The translations under genes and the position numbers were made by a program. The notes under the pieces are model-generated. The model was given only the letters and a program-made list of their open reading frames with translations. It was not told the origin of the DNA and did no database searches. From positions 434,001 through 498,000 of the forward strand of contig VNKQ01000011.1 in the NCBI GenBank assembly GCA_016508695.1: a DNA stretch of 64,000 nt, written 5' to 3'. Shown one piece after another: positions 1-11,707 of this stretch. The first letter of the stretch is position 1; every line of letters begins with the position of its first letter. Source of the stretch: Hyphodiscus hymeniophilus. Lineage: Eukaryota; Ascomycota; Leotiomycetes; Helotiales; Hyphodiscaceae.

Positions 1-686
1 TCAAGATGGCCGTGTAAGCACTGTCTGATGGATGTATTTCGAAGAAGTAGCTAACATCATACTCAGGATACCTAGGTCCTCATACTACGATAGGAATTAC
101 AAGCAATCCGCAGCTCTCATCCGAGCCCGGAGACCATACCTCATCAGAAATTCCCTCACTGGACTTGGTCTGTTCGCGTTTTGCATGGGAGTTTGTAAGT
201 TGATGCAGGATAGGATACTGATGTAGTGGCTAATGGTTGCACATCAGACTCTTTCACGATTCAAGCCGTTTCTCAAGATGATTTCGAAGACGTTCGAGTA
301 CCAGACAAGCCAACACAAGTACCCTCTGCAGGCGCGAGTACAATCACAAGTGGGCCATCGATAAAATAGGTTGACCGAGAAGTGGCTTGGTGTCGAGGGA
401 AAGCTGTGAGGGATTGTACGATTTTAGAACAGTAGGACAAGGATGAGATGTGCATATGGGAATCGAAAAGGCGTTTGGGTCACAGAGAAATTATAAAGTT
501 GAATCACAATCATATATTGTACGCTCTACAATATAAGTACAACTGATCAAAGCAATCAGTCATCGCCAAATAAAATCATGAGTCTCTATACCAGACGTCA
601 ATGACTAGCCCATACCACCGAACCCCAGAAATGCAGAACCTAACGCCCACCATATATCCGCTATCATAATCGTTATATGAACAGGT
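1..686. other. no gene recognised
   Basis: Only short open frames without recognisable protein patterns are present. The end nearest 686 is presumably the 3' flank of the Sds3/Dep1-like gene. No RNA gene or repeat was seen. Confidence 0.5.
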
Positions 687-3002
687 CTAGAAACGACCGA
701 TCAGAGCTGATCCTTGCTCTCGCCTGACTTCCTGCGGGTAATCGCGGGGTATGGCGTGCAGACCAGAAATCGTAGCCGAAGGTGACTGCTGATTGCCATT
801 TGGTTTGACTTCAACACTGGGCTGGCCATGTTGCTGGACGGGAAGAGTTTGGGAAGGGCGGTTTGGTTGAGGAGATAATGATGTTTGCCGACTACCTAGT
901 GGTGACGGGGCAATAGTATGAGAGTAATTGCTGCTGGCAAAAGGATTGTGAGGGGAGATTCGACCTCCAGACATTGATAACCCATTTGTGTGTTGTGGCA
1001 AGGATGAGGAGGAGTTTGAGAAAGTGCCTGATATCGGCCCTCCTGAACCGTGTTGTGAATGCCGCCGAGGTTGGGCTTGGGTTTGAGAGAACGGGCTGGT
1101 GGTCCGCTGTACGGTTTGAGCGGAGGTCTGACGTTGTATGAGATGCGCATGTGCAGGGTGTTGTGGGTTCGCCCACGGTGTCTGTTCGATGAACTGCTCC
1201 TCGGCTGGTTTGAATCTCGACGTCGAGCTTACATTGCGCAGTGCAGCAAGTTCATGGAGTGGTAGCGCCGGCACTGGCACAGCCTGCGGTTGTTTGTGTC
1301 GCTGGCAACGTCAGCTTGGGTCCCAAGGGCTTTGGAATATCGAAACCTACTCCCATCTTTGCTAGGTCCTCATCGAGCTCCTCAGCTGTTGTCGAGGCCA
1401 TTGGTGGCGCTGCTGGAAATCCTACATATTTGGCAACCCCTGAAAGTATGGAGACCTCATTACTGTATGCCACTTGATTCGAGACCTGTTGTGACCTTCT
1501 TGTTGGGAATTTCAGAGCATAGTCCGGCACACTTCCAGCATAACTCCTCCTATCGTGCTGTATCTCGTACCATTGTTTGCCTAGCTGCTCGAGTTTCTTC
1601 TCCCGAACATCTCGAACCTCTTGTTGGAATTGCACCAGGATTTGACTCCTTCTTGCAACCGCATAATTCTTGAGAGTCTCTAGTTCAAACTCTCGTAATC
1701 TCTCACTGATTCGGACCTTCTCGTCGCGCCGTGCGTCAATACATTGTATCATTGCGAGATAGCCGGGGTGTGTAGGTTTATCTTGTCGAAGCATCGCCTC
1801 CTCCCGATTGAGTTGCTCAAGCCTTTCGTCGTAGAGCCTGCCACTAAATTAGCAAATGTGGTTTCTACGAGGAGAGCGAAACGAACCTGTCCCTGAAAGT
1901 AGCGAATTTCTTTTCTATTGCGCCCAGCTGATCCAGTGCAATTCGTTTCCTCTCCACTATAGAATCTCATTAGCACTGCAGATTGAGAGCAAGCACGGAA
2001 AGGCTTACGCTCTTCCTCGTTCTTCTGCAAGGCCTCAGTTTCATCGTCTCCCCCATTCTCAGCACCTTCTTCTTCGCCGTTTCGGACTTCGTCCTCTCCG
2101 TTTACAGCAGCGTCATCATCACCATCGGCAATGGCTCCCACTTCCTCCTCACGGCTGGCACCATTCTCAACAACCTTCTTCTTCTTTCGTCCTCGCCTTT
2201 TAGGCGACGCTGATATTTCTACTGCTTCTGGCGCTCCTTCCTCGGCGGCAATTGGCTGCTCAGCTTCATGAGGGGCGCCGTCTTCTTGTTCCTCCCTTTC
2301 TTCGTCACCAGAGATATTGCCACTGTGGGGATTCGAGGTATCTGCTTCTTCTTCTTCTTCAGGGTGCTCATCGTCCTCCACCGCATACTCATCGGCTGGC
2401 GCCATAATTGAGCCTGTCCGCTTGCGCAGTGGTCCATCGTCATCGTCAGCTAACCCACTCCCAGCCATTATAGATCGTTTGCGCTTTCGGGTATCGGGAT
2501 CGATAGTTGACAGCAATTGTTTCCCTTCGCCCGCAGAGTCTTCCAGCGATGTTGCGGCGGTTGTGGGTTCGGGGTCCTCATGAAGGGAGCTCTTGGGGGA
2601 TTCTTTGAGAGAGATCTCGTCGTCAGACAATTGGTCGTCATCTTCTTCTTCATCTTGGTCTTCTGGTATTATTTGATTGTGGAGCTTGCTTGGGCTTTGG
2701 TTGTAGACTTGAGCGCCGTTCTGCGAGGATAGCACGACGTCCTGTTGTGTGCGAATTTTATTTGGTGACTCCTCAAGTCGTTCGGTCTCGGCCTCTGAAT
2801 CATTCTCGGCGTCGGACACATTGCTCAGTTCTTCGTCTGATCCATCTGCGTCTTGCTCTGGCTCGTCTTTGTCCTCAATGTCGCTCAAACTGCTTGAACC
2901 ATCACCGTTCACATCGACGTCGCTCAACTCGTCTTCAGACATGTTTGCGCCGGCAGCCTGTAGAATGGCATCGGCACCCGCTCGATCAGTTTCAATACTC
3001 AT
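687..3002 (-). CDS. Sds3/Dep1-family subunit of the Rpd3L histone deacetylase complex
   Basis: Exons complement(687..1283, 1351..1837, 1887..1956, 2009..3002) join in frame to 715 aa. All three introns have GT and AG ends, and the 67-nt last one has a CTGAC branch site. Residues 1-330 are highly acidic and Ser-rich, with a basic patch (SPKRRGRKKKK) typical of nuclear proteins. About residues 330-480 carry the Sds3-like charged helical region, with FRDRLYDERLEQLNREE followed by HPGYLAMIQCIDARRDEK. The C-terminal third is rich in Gln, Ser and Pro and looks disordered. Family members (Sds3, Dep1, mammalian SUDS3/BRMS1) scaffold the Sin3-Rpd3L co-repressor in the nucleus. Whether this is the Sds3 or the Dep1 orthologue cannot be decided here. 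The start is the first ATG of the long exon; an in-frame GTG lies just upstream. NOP12 is transcribed divergently. Confidence 0.85.
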
Positions 3003-3438
3003 CACGCGGTTATCGATATCCTTTCCCAGTCTTGCTTGACAACGTCGTGGTGATCACATAACCTCTTGTCGGGTTGTCTTAAGTCTTAAGCCCAGCTCGT
3101 GGAGAAGATCTGCAGCAGTGCGGAAGTTTACAGTGTCGGTGGTTTTTGAGAGATGTCTGTTCGATGGTATGTGTACCTTGGATCCTATAGAGGTTTGGTA
3201 CGCGATTTTGAGAGTGTATAGACCGTAGAACATTCAGATCTGCTTCTGTTGTGTGGAGGAGGGAAGCTTGCACGAGCGATCCCCATGGTTGCACTTAACC
3301 AGTTTTGGTCGCTACACCGCCTTCCTGATCGGTTTCAGTCGCCAAACCTCCGGCCGAAAATCCGAGACTTTTTTCAAGGGTTCAACCAAACCTTGAAAAA
3401 TCCGTTCTAAATCGATCAGTGCCGTACAAGAACTCAGA
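3003..3438. promoter_or_regulatory. shared upstream region of the Sds3/Dep1-like and NOP12 genes
   Basis: This 436-bp gap lies between two divergent gene starts and must hold both 5' regions. It is pyrimidine and purine mixed, with no clear TATA box. No other gene was found in it. Confidence 0.5.
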
Positions 3439-5651
3439 ATGGGGAAGAGGAGTCGCGCAGAAGCTGCGACTATGGTTGGGAAGACCAAGCAGCCCAATCA
3501 GCCCCGAAGTGGTATTGTTACCAACGATAAGGCGGTGGATCCTACTTTAGCTCTGTTATTTGCTTCAAGTGTATGTATTTCCGTCTCCTACGATTCGTTT
3601 CTATGTATTTAGATGCGATTTTAATCATCTCAACAATCCGCCATCTAAGGGGCTTTGGCAGATATAGAGCGGTCAGGTGGCTTACCATTTCGAGCACTTG
3701 GGGTATCCTTGATGGACCTACACCTCCTCGTTGGCGCTTGCTGTTGTGTAAAGCATAGCTCTTCAACAACTGCTAATTATCCTTATAGGCTGGACCAGTT
3801 CATGCTCCTCCAAAGTCGAGATACCAAGAGCCTCCTCCTGTAAAAGGCCGAAATGTCGAAGAATCAGAGGTATACGATGATGAGGAACAAGAACCCGTTG
3901 ATGAAGATGAAGATTTGAGCAGCGTGGATGAGGATCTAGAAGAAGCAGATGTTGAAGAGTTGTCCGAAGAGGAAGAGAACTCCGATGAAGAGCCTGAGTT
4001 AGAGAAGGTCATGGAACCCGCATATCAGAAACCCGAACGAAAACGAAAGAGGAAGACAGACGAAGAGGACCTGGAAGGCAAATATATGCAAAAACTCGCC
4101 AGAGAAGAAGAAAAAGAGGAAGCAGAGAGACAGGCTGAGCGAAGACTGAAGCGTCAGCGATTGATGGCCGAGCAAGATCCGGATATGTCAGAGGAAGAGG
4201 AAGACTTGAATGAGGAAGAGAATGTTGAAGGCGTTTCGAGCGATGCCACTGGCAACAGCGACGATGAAGTCTCGACAGAAACAAGAATCGCACCATTGGA
4301 TGTCCCCATTCACGAATCTCTGACTCCTAGTAAAGACGAAACCGAGATCGAGAAAGCCTCGCGAACAGTTTTCCTGGCCAATGTCTCGACCGCGGCGATA
4401 TCATCAAAAGCCGAGAAGAAAACTCTCCTAGCACATATGGCATCATTTTTCTCCAACGTCCCAGCTCCAGCAGATGGCAAGCCCCCACACAGAGTCGAAT
4501 CGATCCGTTTCCGATCTACAGCCTACGCAGGCACCTCCCTTCCCAAAAAGGCAGCATTCGCAAAGAAAGAGCTCATGGACGCTACGACTAAGAGTACCAA
4601 TGCTTATGTGGTCTACTCAAATGCTTTTGCGGCTAGAAAAGCTGTCGAACTCCTGAATGGAACTAAGGTCCTGGATCGACATCTACGGGTGGACGGTGTA
4701 GCCCATCCGGCGAAGACCGACCATCGTCGTTGCGTCTTCGTCGGGAACTTAGGATTTGTAGACGATGAAAGTATGCTTGATGAAGGCGGTGAGAACGAGC
4801 GAAAGCGCTCAAAGGTCCCTTCTGATATCGAGGAAGGTCTTTGGCGACAATTCGGGAAAGCTGGCAAGGTGGAAAGTGTACGAGTCGTGCGAGATGAGAA
4901 GACCAGAGTGGGCAAGGGCTTTGCTTATGTGCAATTTCATGTAAGTACTGTCTTGATCCAACTCCGATGCTTTGCTAATTGATCTTCAGGATGTGAATGC
5001 GGTCGAAGCAGCCCTTCTCTTCAATGAGAAGAAGTATCCTCCAATGCTCCCCCGTACTTTGCGTGTTGTTCGAGCGAAAGCTGTCAAGAAGACGGCTCTC
5101 GCCTCTCAATCAGCTCGCCCGAACCTCAAGAATTCCAAAAATGGGACCAAGTCGCAAATATACAATCCGAAGCTCTCATCCGAAGTATCGTCTCTTCAAG
5201 GTCGCGCCGGCAAACTTCTGGGTAGAGCAGGTGCAGCACAGTTGAAGAAGAAAGAAGGCAGTGGTGCAAATACTATGACGATGGGGAAGCGAGGTGATGG
5301 GAAGAAGTTCGAATCTGTCAATGGCATTCCAGGGATTGCGAAGACTCCAGAAAATATTGTAAGTCAACAGACCAAGAACTACAATGCAGGCTTCACACGA
5401 GTTGTGAATCTCTAGACCTGCAAGGAAGGTCAATGCATTTGAGCCAAGAACTGCTTAACTATTCTGAAGACTACAATACTAACGAGATTGATTTTCAGGT
5501 CTTTGAGGGCTTTAGAGCTAATTCAAAGTCGAAACCAAGCGGTTTGAAGTTAGGAGGTAAAGGGAGTGGGAAGAAGGGAAAGGGAAAGCCGAAGACGAAA
5601 AGCAGTACACGTGCAGCTGCGTGGAGAAAGGCTGGAGGGAAGAGCACATAG
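3439..5651 (+). CDS. NOP12: nucleolar protein 12 (RRM protein of 60S ribosome assembly)
   Basis: Exons 3439..3570, 3789..4940, 4990..5358 and 5499..5651 give 601 aa, and every intron falls in phase 0. After a short basic N-terminus there is a long acidic stretch (about residues 60-120) and a basic nuclear signal (KPERKRKRK). Two RRM domains follow. The first starts near residue 236 with RTVFLANVS. The second starts near residue 355 with RRCVFVGNL (RNP2) and has GKGFAYVQF (RNP1). The C-terminus is Lys/Gly-rich and ends in a basic tail. Yeast Nop12 acts in 5.8S and 25S rRNA maturation in the nucleolus. The fungal form is longer than the yeast protein, as is usual in Pezizomycotina. The first intron is long (218 nt). 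The start codon sits in the first exon, just before a basic KRSR motif. Confidence 0.9.
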
Positions 5652-7391
5652 AGTATAGATCCTGACTTTGGTGATTAGAGTGCAGGTGTGCAGACGCATC
5701 CAGTCATGGATCTTATTATGTGAGTAAGGTAATTGCAAGCTTGCCGCCAAGCGGAAGATGTCAGCAGGGCGATGTCACGCATATCAGATCCTTCAATCAC
5801 CCCAGGCGCTCGAAATGATTCAATGATTGATAAGCCCTTCGTAGTGGACGTAAATTGCGGTATCCACATGGCTAAAAATAGTTAACCGTCAACCCATTGA
5901 GATATCATGTGCTTTATCCTGCTTGTTAAAAATCGATCAAATCAGAGTTTTATCAAAAACGGATTCATATCCCAATCCATGGGAGTTGAATAATTCACGA
6001 TATCATGATTCAAATAATTTGAAAGTCCAAGCTGCCAACTAAGTAATCCGCATTCAGGATCATAGAGCCCGATCGGAGCCTTTCTGCTCGTATGCCCTTG
6101 TGAGTTGAGGTAACGGACTAGCACACTGTTGGCGATCTTACCGGGTGTCGACCATCGAGTTGGGGCAAAGGTGATTGGGCTGCAATCACGGCTTCCACAC
6201 CGCTGGATTGTTCTTTAATTTCTGCTACGGAGCCATGGAGATGCCAACGTCCGCCGAATAATCTCTCATATGAAAGATTTTTAGTCAAGATGATGTGCCA
6301 AGGAAAGGAAGACAATACCTCAAGCCCTTCTATAGCGTAAGGCTCAGTCGACGGAACTGTCGATTTGAGAGATTGGGTTTAGATACCAATGGTCCAAGTT
6401 TGATAGAAGAATTCCCAAATATTTAAGCATATGAGCAGTGTGGGGTACCAGAGCATTCAACTATCAAGGTTTGGAGGACTATCAAGGTTTGGAGGACATA
6501 ACTCAAGTCAACTCGACAACGATCAATGTGGGAGACTGTCTTGTGTAGCACGCAGTCGTCTGCGCTGACAGAGGAGAATAAGCAAACAGGATCAAGAATA
6601 AGATGCAATGTCTGGTATTGGTAATGCTGACTGATTTGAACATGTTCGCGCGGCGAAGTAGCGACCAGAAGACTCTTAAGTTATACTTGTACAACTCGTG
6701 GCGGACTCCACACAAGGCGGCAGGAGACTTAAACAAGACGCGGGGTAGGCCTGACCAAGAGAAAGGAGTAACATCAATGGTCGAAGCTAAAGAATCTTGG
6801 TTCACGAGGAAGGACTTTGTCCAACTTGCGAGTTACAGAAGCTTGGACACAATGGGTCCATAGCTGTATTTGATATCCTGTGACACACAAAGTGGGCGAT
6901 TTTGTTAGGTAAAACATAACTTCCCTTCATATCCGCATCTGGCCCGGTTTCCTTGCATCTTGAATAATGAACGCCAGGAGAAACACAACAAACATACCAA
7001 TTCCGCTGTCGTTTCATCCTGCCGACCCTAGATGACGGAGGCCGATCAGCTCTGCTATGCTAGCCTCGTGTGGGGTAATTTAGCGCGAGGCTGAGCAGTC
7101 GGGATGAGGAGCAAGGATTGGCAATCTCTCGTTGTCTAACTCGGGAGAATCCACAACGCAAGTCGAGCTTTTTTTCTCCGAGACCGTATCCTATCCTGTC
7201 GTTGAAGTGGGCCCTTGAACATCGCGGTGCTCATCCGCATCAACGGCGGTATACCAGGAAATTCCGCATCTCAGCCTCGTGAGACGGCCAAAGCACTCAT
7301 GCCAGTCGAGAATTTGCCAAACCTAGCTCGTGGAACGTCTATCCACGTTTTGCTCGTCTGCTTTCGAAGAGCAAGGGATTCGTTTATTGCT
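5652..7391. other. intergenic region, no gene recognised
   Basis: This 1.7-kb gap lies between two convergent genes and has only short unrelated open frames. A minus-strand stretch around 5940-6315 has two adjacent open frames in different phases, without recognisable motifs. It could be a decayed gene, but nothing supports a function. A small tandem duplication lies inside. Confidence 0.5.
6461..6496. repeat. two tandem 18-bp units
   Basis: The 18-base unit CTATCAAGGTTTGGAGGA occurs twice head to tail without mismatch. It lies in a gene-free region and has no evident role. It is probably a replication-slippage duplication. Confidence 0.85.
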
Positions 7392-8505
7392 TTATTTAGA
7401 CTTGATCTCGACGACTGCACGTCTTACTCCGTCTGATTCCTCCCTGATCTGCTTCACAACAGCACCCTTAGCTCTTACAGAATCGCAGAAATCCTCAATT
7501 GAGCCTCCTACTCCAAAGTAAACCTTCTTGGCGGCAATGAAGGCAATTTTATCTCCCGCTGGCGTTTTGTCGAGAAGTGACATTAATGTCTCAGCAAAAG
7601 ATCGTAACGCAACCGGTGAGTAGATTGTTTCTGCGCCCAGTATCGTGAGACGAGCAGGATCAGATCTCATGGTCTGGATGGCCAAGCGTACGAACTCGGG
7701 ACTCCATGCTCCGGAAAGGAACAATAATCGGATATCATGTGACTTCAACGAAGAGAAGAACTTCTCCAGAAGATCCGCGTCAATTTCAACTTCGCCTTCA
7801 GCTTCCCAGGAATCTTTTCTCTTCACTTGAGCCCAGGAGAGGAGGAGATTTGGAAGAGTCACTAGCTGAAGAACTGTCGGATTGTAGTCCGCAAGGCCAA
7901 TCTCCAATCCTCCAGCAGGACGCTCCTTGGACTGTTCCAGGAGCCATTGAAAGACAGCGAGAGAAGGCAGTGCAGTTCCGCATCCAAGCTGATAACTTAT
8001 TAGCATGATCCCAAGAAAGATGAAATAATGGTACTACCTCCAAAAACCTTCCAGGATACTGCAATACTTCTTCCCTCCTTCCATGCAGAACTTTGACCAC
8101 ATCAACCGAGCTCTCCCAACTCTTGAACCCTCCTTCATATACGCCAGTCCTCACGTCATCCTTCCCCAGATTAGTCAAGCCTTCATCATCGTCCTCGGCC
8201 ATCAGTTGAACCCTGACATCCCAAAGTTCTCTCCTCGGAATGGAAAGCTGTGTCCCATCATCTAGCTTCACAATCAGCGTGCTATACGCAATCTTCGACG
8301 GAAGACTTTGTAGCATTTCTTCTAAGATATGGGAGTGTGGTGGTAGTTGAGCCTGGCCAGCAATGGGGAAGGCTGAAGTAGGAGGACGTCGGAGGGTGCC
8401 TGTTTCAACAGCATACTTAGAGTGTTGGGAAACATCTGGATCCGGATCCGATATGGAGTTGTCTTCTATATCCTCTCCAGAGAAGGAGAAGCTGAATCCT
8501 GACAT
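7392..8505 (-). CDS. HPM1: HPM1/METTL18-like protein-histidine methyltransferase
   Basis: Exons complement(7392..7988, 8038..8505) are joined by a 49-nt intron and give 354 aa. The ATG was chosen because the protein then begins MSGFSFSFSGEDIED, like other family members; longer reading would need a non-ATG start. The central part has VYEGGFKSWESSVDVV followed by the SAM-binding motif I ELGCGTALPSL (about residues 156-167, straddling the intron). Downstream motifs include LADYNPTVLQLVTLPN and a C-terminal KKVYFGVGGS. Yeast Hpm1 methylates a histidine in ribosomal protein Rpl3 in the nucleus or cytosol. The closest alternative is another family-16 methyltransferase, such as an EFM enzyme. The family call is firm and the exact substrate is inferred. 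Confidence 0.8.
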
Positions 8506-10051
8506 TTCGTATTCACTTGTTGAGGGAAGTAGGTGCAAGCACAAGACCCGAATTTATTTATTCCGGCAGAACCATTCGGGAAGCGGTGAAACCCATTTAC
8601 ATGTTTTCACCCTGCATCTTGCCTTACATTTCAGGGAGTCTCAAGATAAACCCAGGAACAATCAGAATTGGGGATTCGGGAAGCCCGTACATCATAGTGT
8701 CGCTGCATTCAAGTCGCTTCGTATTCCTCATTCCGGTGTCTAAATCGCCTCCTCTTTTTAACGTCGTCCGAAGAATCACGTTTGCAACTCAGCTCATGCA
8801 CGAAGCCACCACGAAGCCACCAAATCTTTCTTCCCTCGGGAGGGGAGCTCGTCAACTGGAAAAGAAGTACTTAGGAGCCATGGAGGAGCTAGCATCCTAC
8901 CTCCTTACAAGTATGCAACCTTTGCGATACAGTGCTGACCGGAAATTCGACCAACGTCGATCATTCGAAGCTTCATGCAGCCGCTGGCGTCTGGACATCG
9001 ACAGCCCAGAATTTCATTCATTAAGGTAGTCACTCTTTCGAGACATGATGGAGTTGTCGGCATTTGAAGGGGCACCCATCCTTCTGACGGATTTATACGT
9101 ACGGTATCATCTCCACCAAGTGGCTACTTGACACAACTTGATAAGTCGACATTTTCTTACCGAATTCCTTTTCCACCAGACCAAGTATGCAGGTACTCTA
9201 TCACAACTTTCACAACTTACACATGGAAACCGAGGTACTCCCAGTGGGGGTTGGTGCAATCTACCTATACTCCATCTGACGAGTATTGTGCAAGCCTGTT
9301 CAACTAGTGCGCCTGCCCTGTTCTAGCGTGACTTTTGTGTAAATCCTGCTTCTAGCTTCACATGCACGCTGCAGATGCTCAAACATAATCTCCTTCTATT
9401 CCTGGATGAGGCTTGGATGTTCTCTCAAATGAGGTATGGCAGAGAATGCGGGCGGCTCCGTTGTGGATCGGACGATGCTGAGTGGCGTCTAAAATCGAGT
9501 TTTCCATCATAGCCTCGGTGCCACGAGATAGAGGATATTCTTCATTCCTCCTAGAAGACGGATGGGTAGCCCAAGATAGGGATCTGAAACTTTGATATTT
9601 CCCTAGCAAGACAGTGTATATGCATGTGCAGTAGCAAGAGTTTCGAAGGTCTGCCATTGCCTAGTACGCAAATCCCTGTTTGTAGCTTTCAACTCAATGT
9701 TCGAGTTTGCCGTACCTATTCGCTTTTGCTTGTTCCGTTGGCTTTGGTTTACCTCAGGTAGGTTAAAGGGAGAACCTTGTCTAGACAATAATGCAATAGA
9801 CCTTGGACTGCGCCATGGTTTTCTCTGTGAAATCGTGGCGAAAGCCTTATACTACTGTATCAGTCTCTTGAGCCGGGCTCCCGCTCTGCCAGTTTCATAC
9901 TATCGATCGCCACAGAACCAGGGTAGAGGCGATTTGGTCATAGGCCTGAATAATAGCGAAGTCGCTATTTCTTCCTTCGACTTTCCCAAATCTTGAGCCC
10001 AACCATATCTTCAAACTCCAATTGCTCTTTCTTTTACAATGTTCATTGAAA
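8506..10051. other. intergenic region between divergent genes
   Basis: This 1.5-kb stretch separates the methyltransferase and receptor gene starts. It must contain both promoters. Open frames are short and without family patterns. No RNA gene or repeat was seen. Confidence 0.5.
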
Positions 10052-11389
10052 ATGGCTCTTGTACACAATACAAATACGCCAGTCGCATCTGGATCACGTC
10101 AAGGCATTGTAATTGCCCTTCAGACCGTGTTCATATTGATTGCCCTCACCGTCTATGTCCTTCGATTGTATACTAGGGCATATATCTTGCGATCCACTGG
10201 GCATGATGATTATATCATGGGACTTGCCGTTGTATGTCAACCTATTGACTCATACCCGATCTATCCTATCTCGAACTATCATGCTCATGTTTGAAACCGA
10301 CTAGGTCTTCAGCATTGCTCTGGCAGTTAATGCATGTATCAGCACCAGATACGGTTGGGGGAAGCATCTTGACGAAGTTCCAGTGTCGAATACTGGTCTG
10401 ATTCTTCTCTTTATTTGGCTTTCCGAGCTGCTTTTCACGTTGTCGACCTCACTGGTGAAGATATCCGTTCTCTTCTTCTACCTACGTATCGCTGTCACGA
10501 AAACTTACCGCCGAATACTATACATAAGCATTGCATTCATCTGCGCATGGGCTGTAATATTTTCTGCAGTCGTAATATTCGTAGGTTTCTCAATACACAA
10601 GATAATGCTGACGCTGACGAGTCATAGCAATGTAGGCCAGTGAGCTCGTACTGGGATCCGGAGTCAACACAATGTGTCAAACCTGAGGCCGCATTATTTA
10701 TTCATGGACTCACCAATACCATAACGGATGTTTACGTTTTCGTTCTACCGATGCAAATGGTCTGGAAAACACACCTCCCTAAGCGTCAGAGAATCGGGTT
10801 GTTGGTTGTTTTTGGCACGGGCTTTTTGGTCTGCCTTGCGGGGGTATTACGCCTCTACTACTCAATTACCACCGATCATTCAAAGGACACTACTGTAAGT
10901 TTAATTGATTCACATACTACTATATCCTCGATCACATTCATTATTCCGGTAATCTCCTGTCTACGCTCGATTTAGTCTCGAGATCACAAACGTCATCGAA
11001 TATCCTCCTTTTGCATCCTTGAGTAGGAAAATACTGAATTTCCGTCGATATAGTGGGAAGGGCTCAATCTATGGACCTGGGAGTCCATCGAGGTAAACTT
11101 AGCCATTGTCTGTGCTTCAGCGCCATGCCTGAAAGCTCTGATAGCTCGCCTGGCTCCACGGCTCATGGCACCCAACAGTGCCAGCAGTAACTCACAAAAG
11201 CTTGCAGCACGCAATCATATAGAAGCGAGAAGAACCGCTGGAATACAGCGCGCTTACGTTCTGGAGTCTGTGAGAGAGACCAGACGAGAGGGGAACCGAG
11301 AACGGCGCTCAGGTGAAAGCCAGGAGAGCTTGACGAAGACCCATGAGCATATCTTGATTGCCAAGGTGGATGTGGATCAGATTGTCTGA
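10052..11389 (+). CDS. rhodopsin-domain (Pth11-type) seven-helix membrane protein
   Basis: Exons 10052..10231, 10305..10580, 10628..10894 and 11054..11389 give 352 aa in phase throughout. Typical features of the fungal rhodopsin-like family are present. These are a GHDDYIMGLAV motif after the first helix, CISTRYGWGKHLDEV, a long central helix pair, QCRPVSSYWDPES at the extracellular loop, and WEGLNLWTWESIEVNLAIVCASAPCLKALI at the seventh helix. About seven hydrophobic segments precede a charged cytoplasmic tail rich in Arg and Glu. These proteins are thought to sense external cues at the plasma membrane. The third intron is longer than the others (159 nt), and its ends were set by the conserved WEGL motif. 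The gene borders the metabolic cluster, but a link to it is not shown by the sequence. Confidence 0.8.
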
Positions 11390-11707
11390 TGTATTCTATT
11401 TCCTACATCTATCACTCAGATTGGTCACTCTGCAGGTTTCATTCACTCATTGTCTCTTCTAGGTTCTTCCGGTCCAGCCCATAATGACATTCGTACAACA
11501 GCAGCCTCATCACAGGTCTGCGGAATCGTAGAAGTGTTTTGTATTGTGGTGCGTCTAAAGAGAAAAGCTCTGCAAGGTGAGGGGAATTGATTTGAGTACA
11601 GGGTTGCCCATCGGTGCTCAAGGGACCCGCTCGCCACGTGACCAACTCCACAATCCGTGTCACGAAATAAGTCCCACCTCTTGTCATTCATATCAATCCA
11701 GCTATAG
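11390..11707. other. short convergent gap
   Basis: This gap holds the 3' flanks of the receptor gene and the NRPS-like gene. Nothing else was recognised. Confidence 0.5.

Noticed and set aside
3571..3788. Possible snoRNA in the 218-nt first intron of NOP12
   Set aside because: No convincing C/D or H/ACA box pair was seen.
5940..6315. Minus-strand gene in the 5.6-7.4 kb gap
   Set aside because: Two short frames in different phases show no family pattern and no clear intron joins them.
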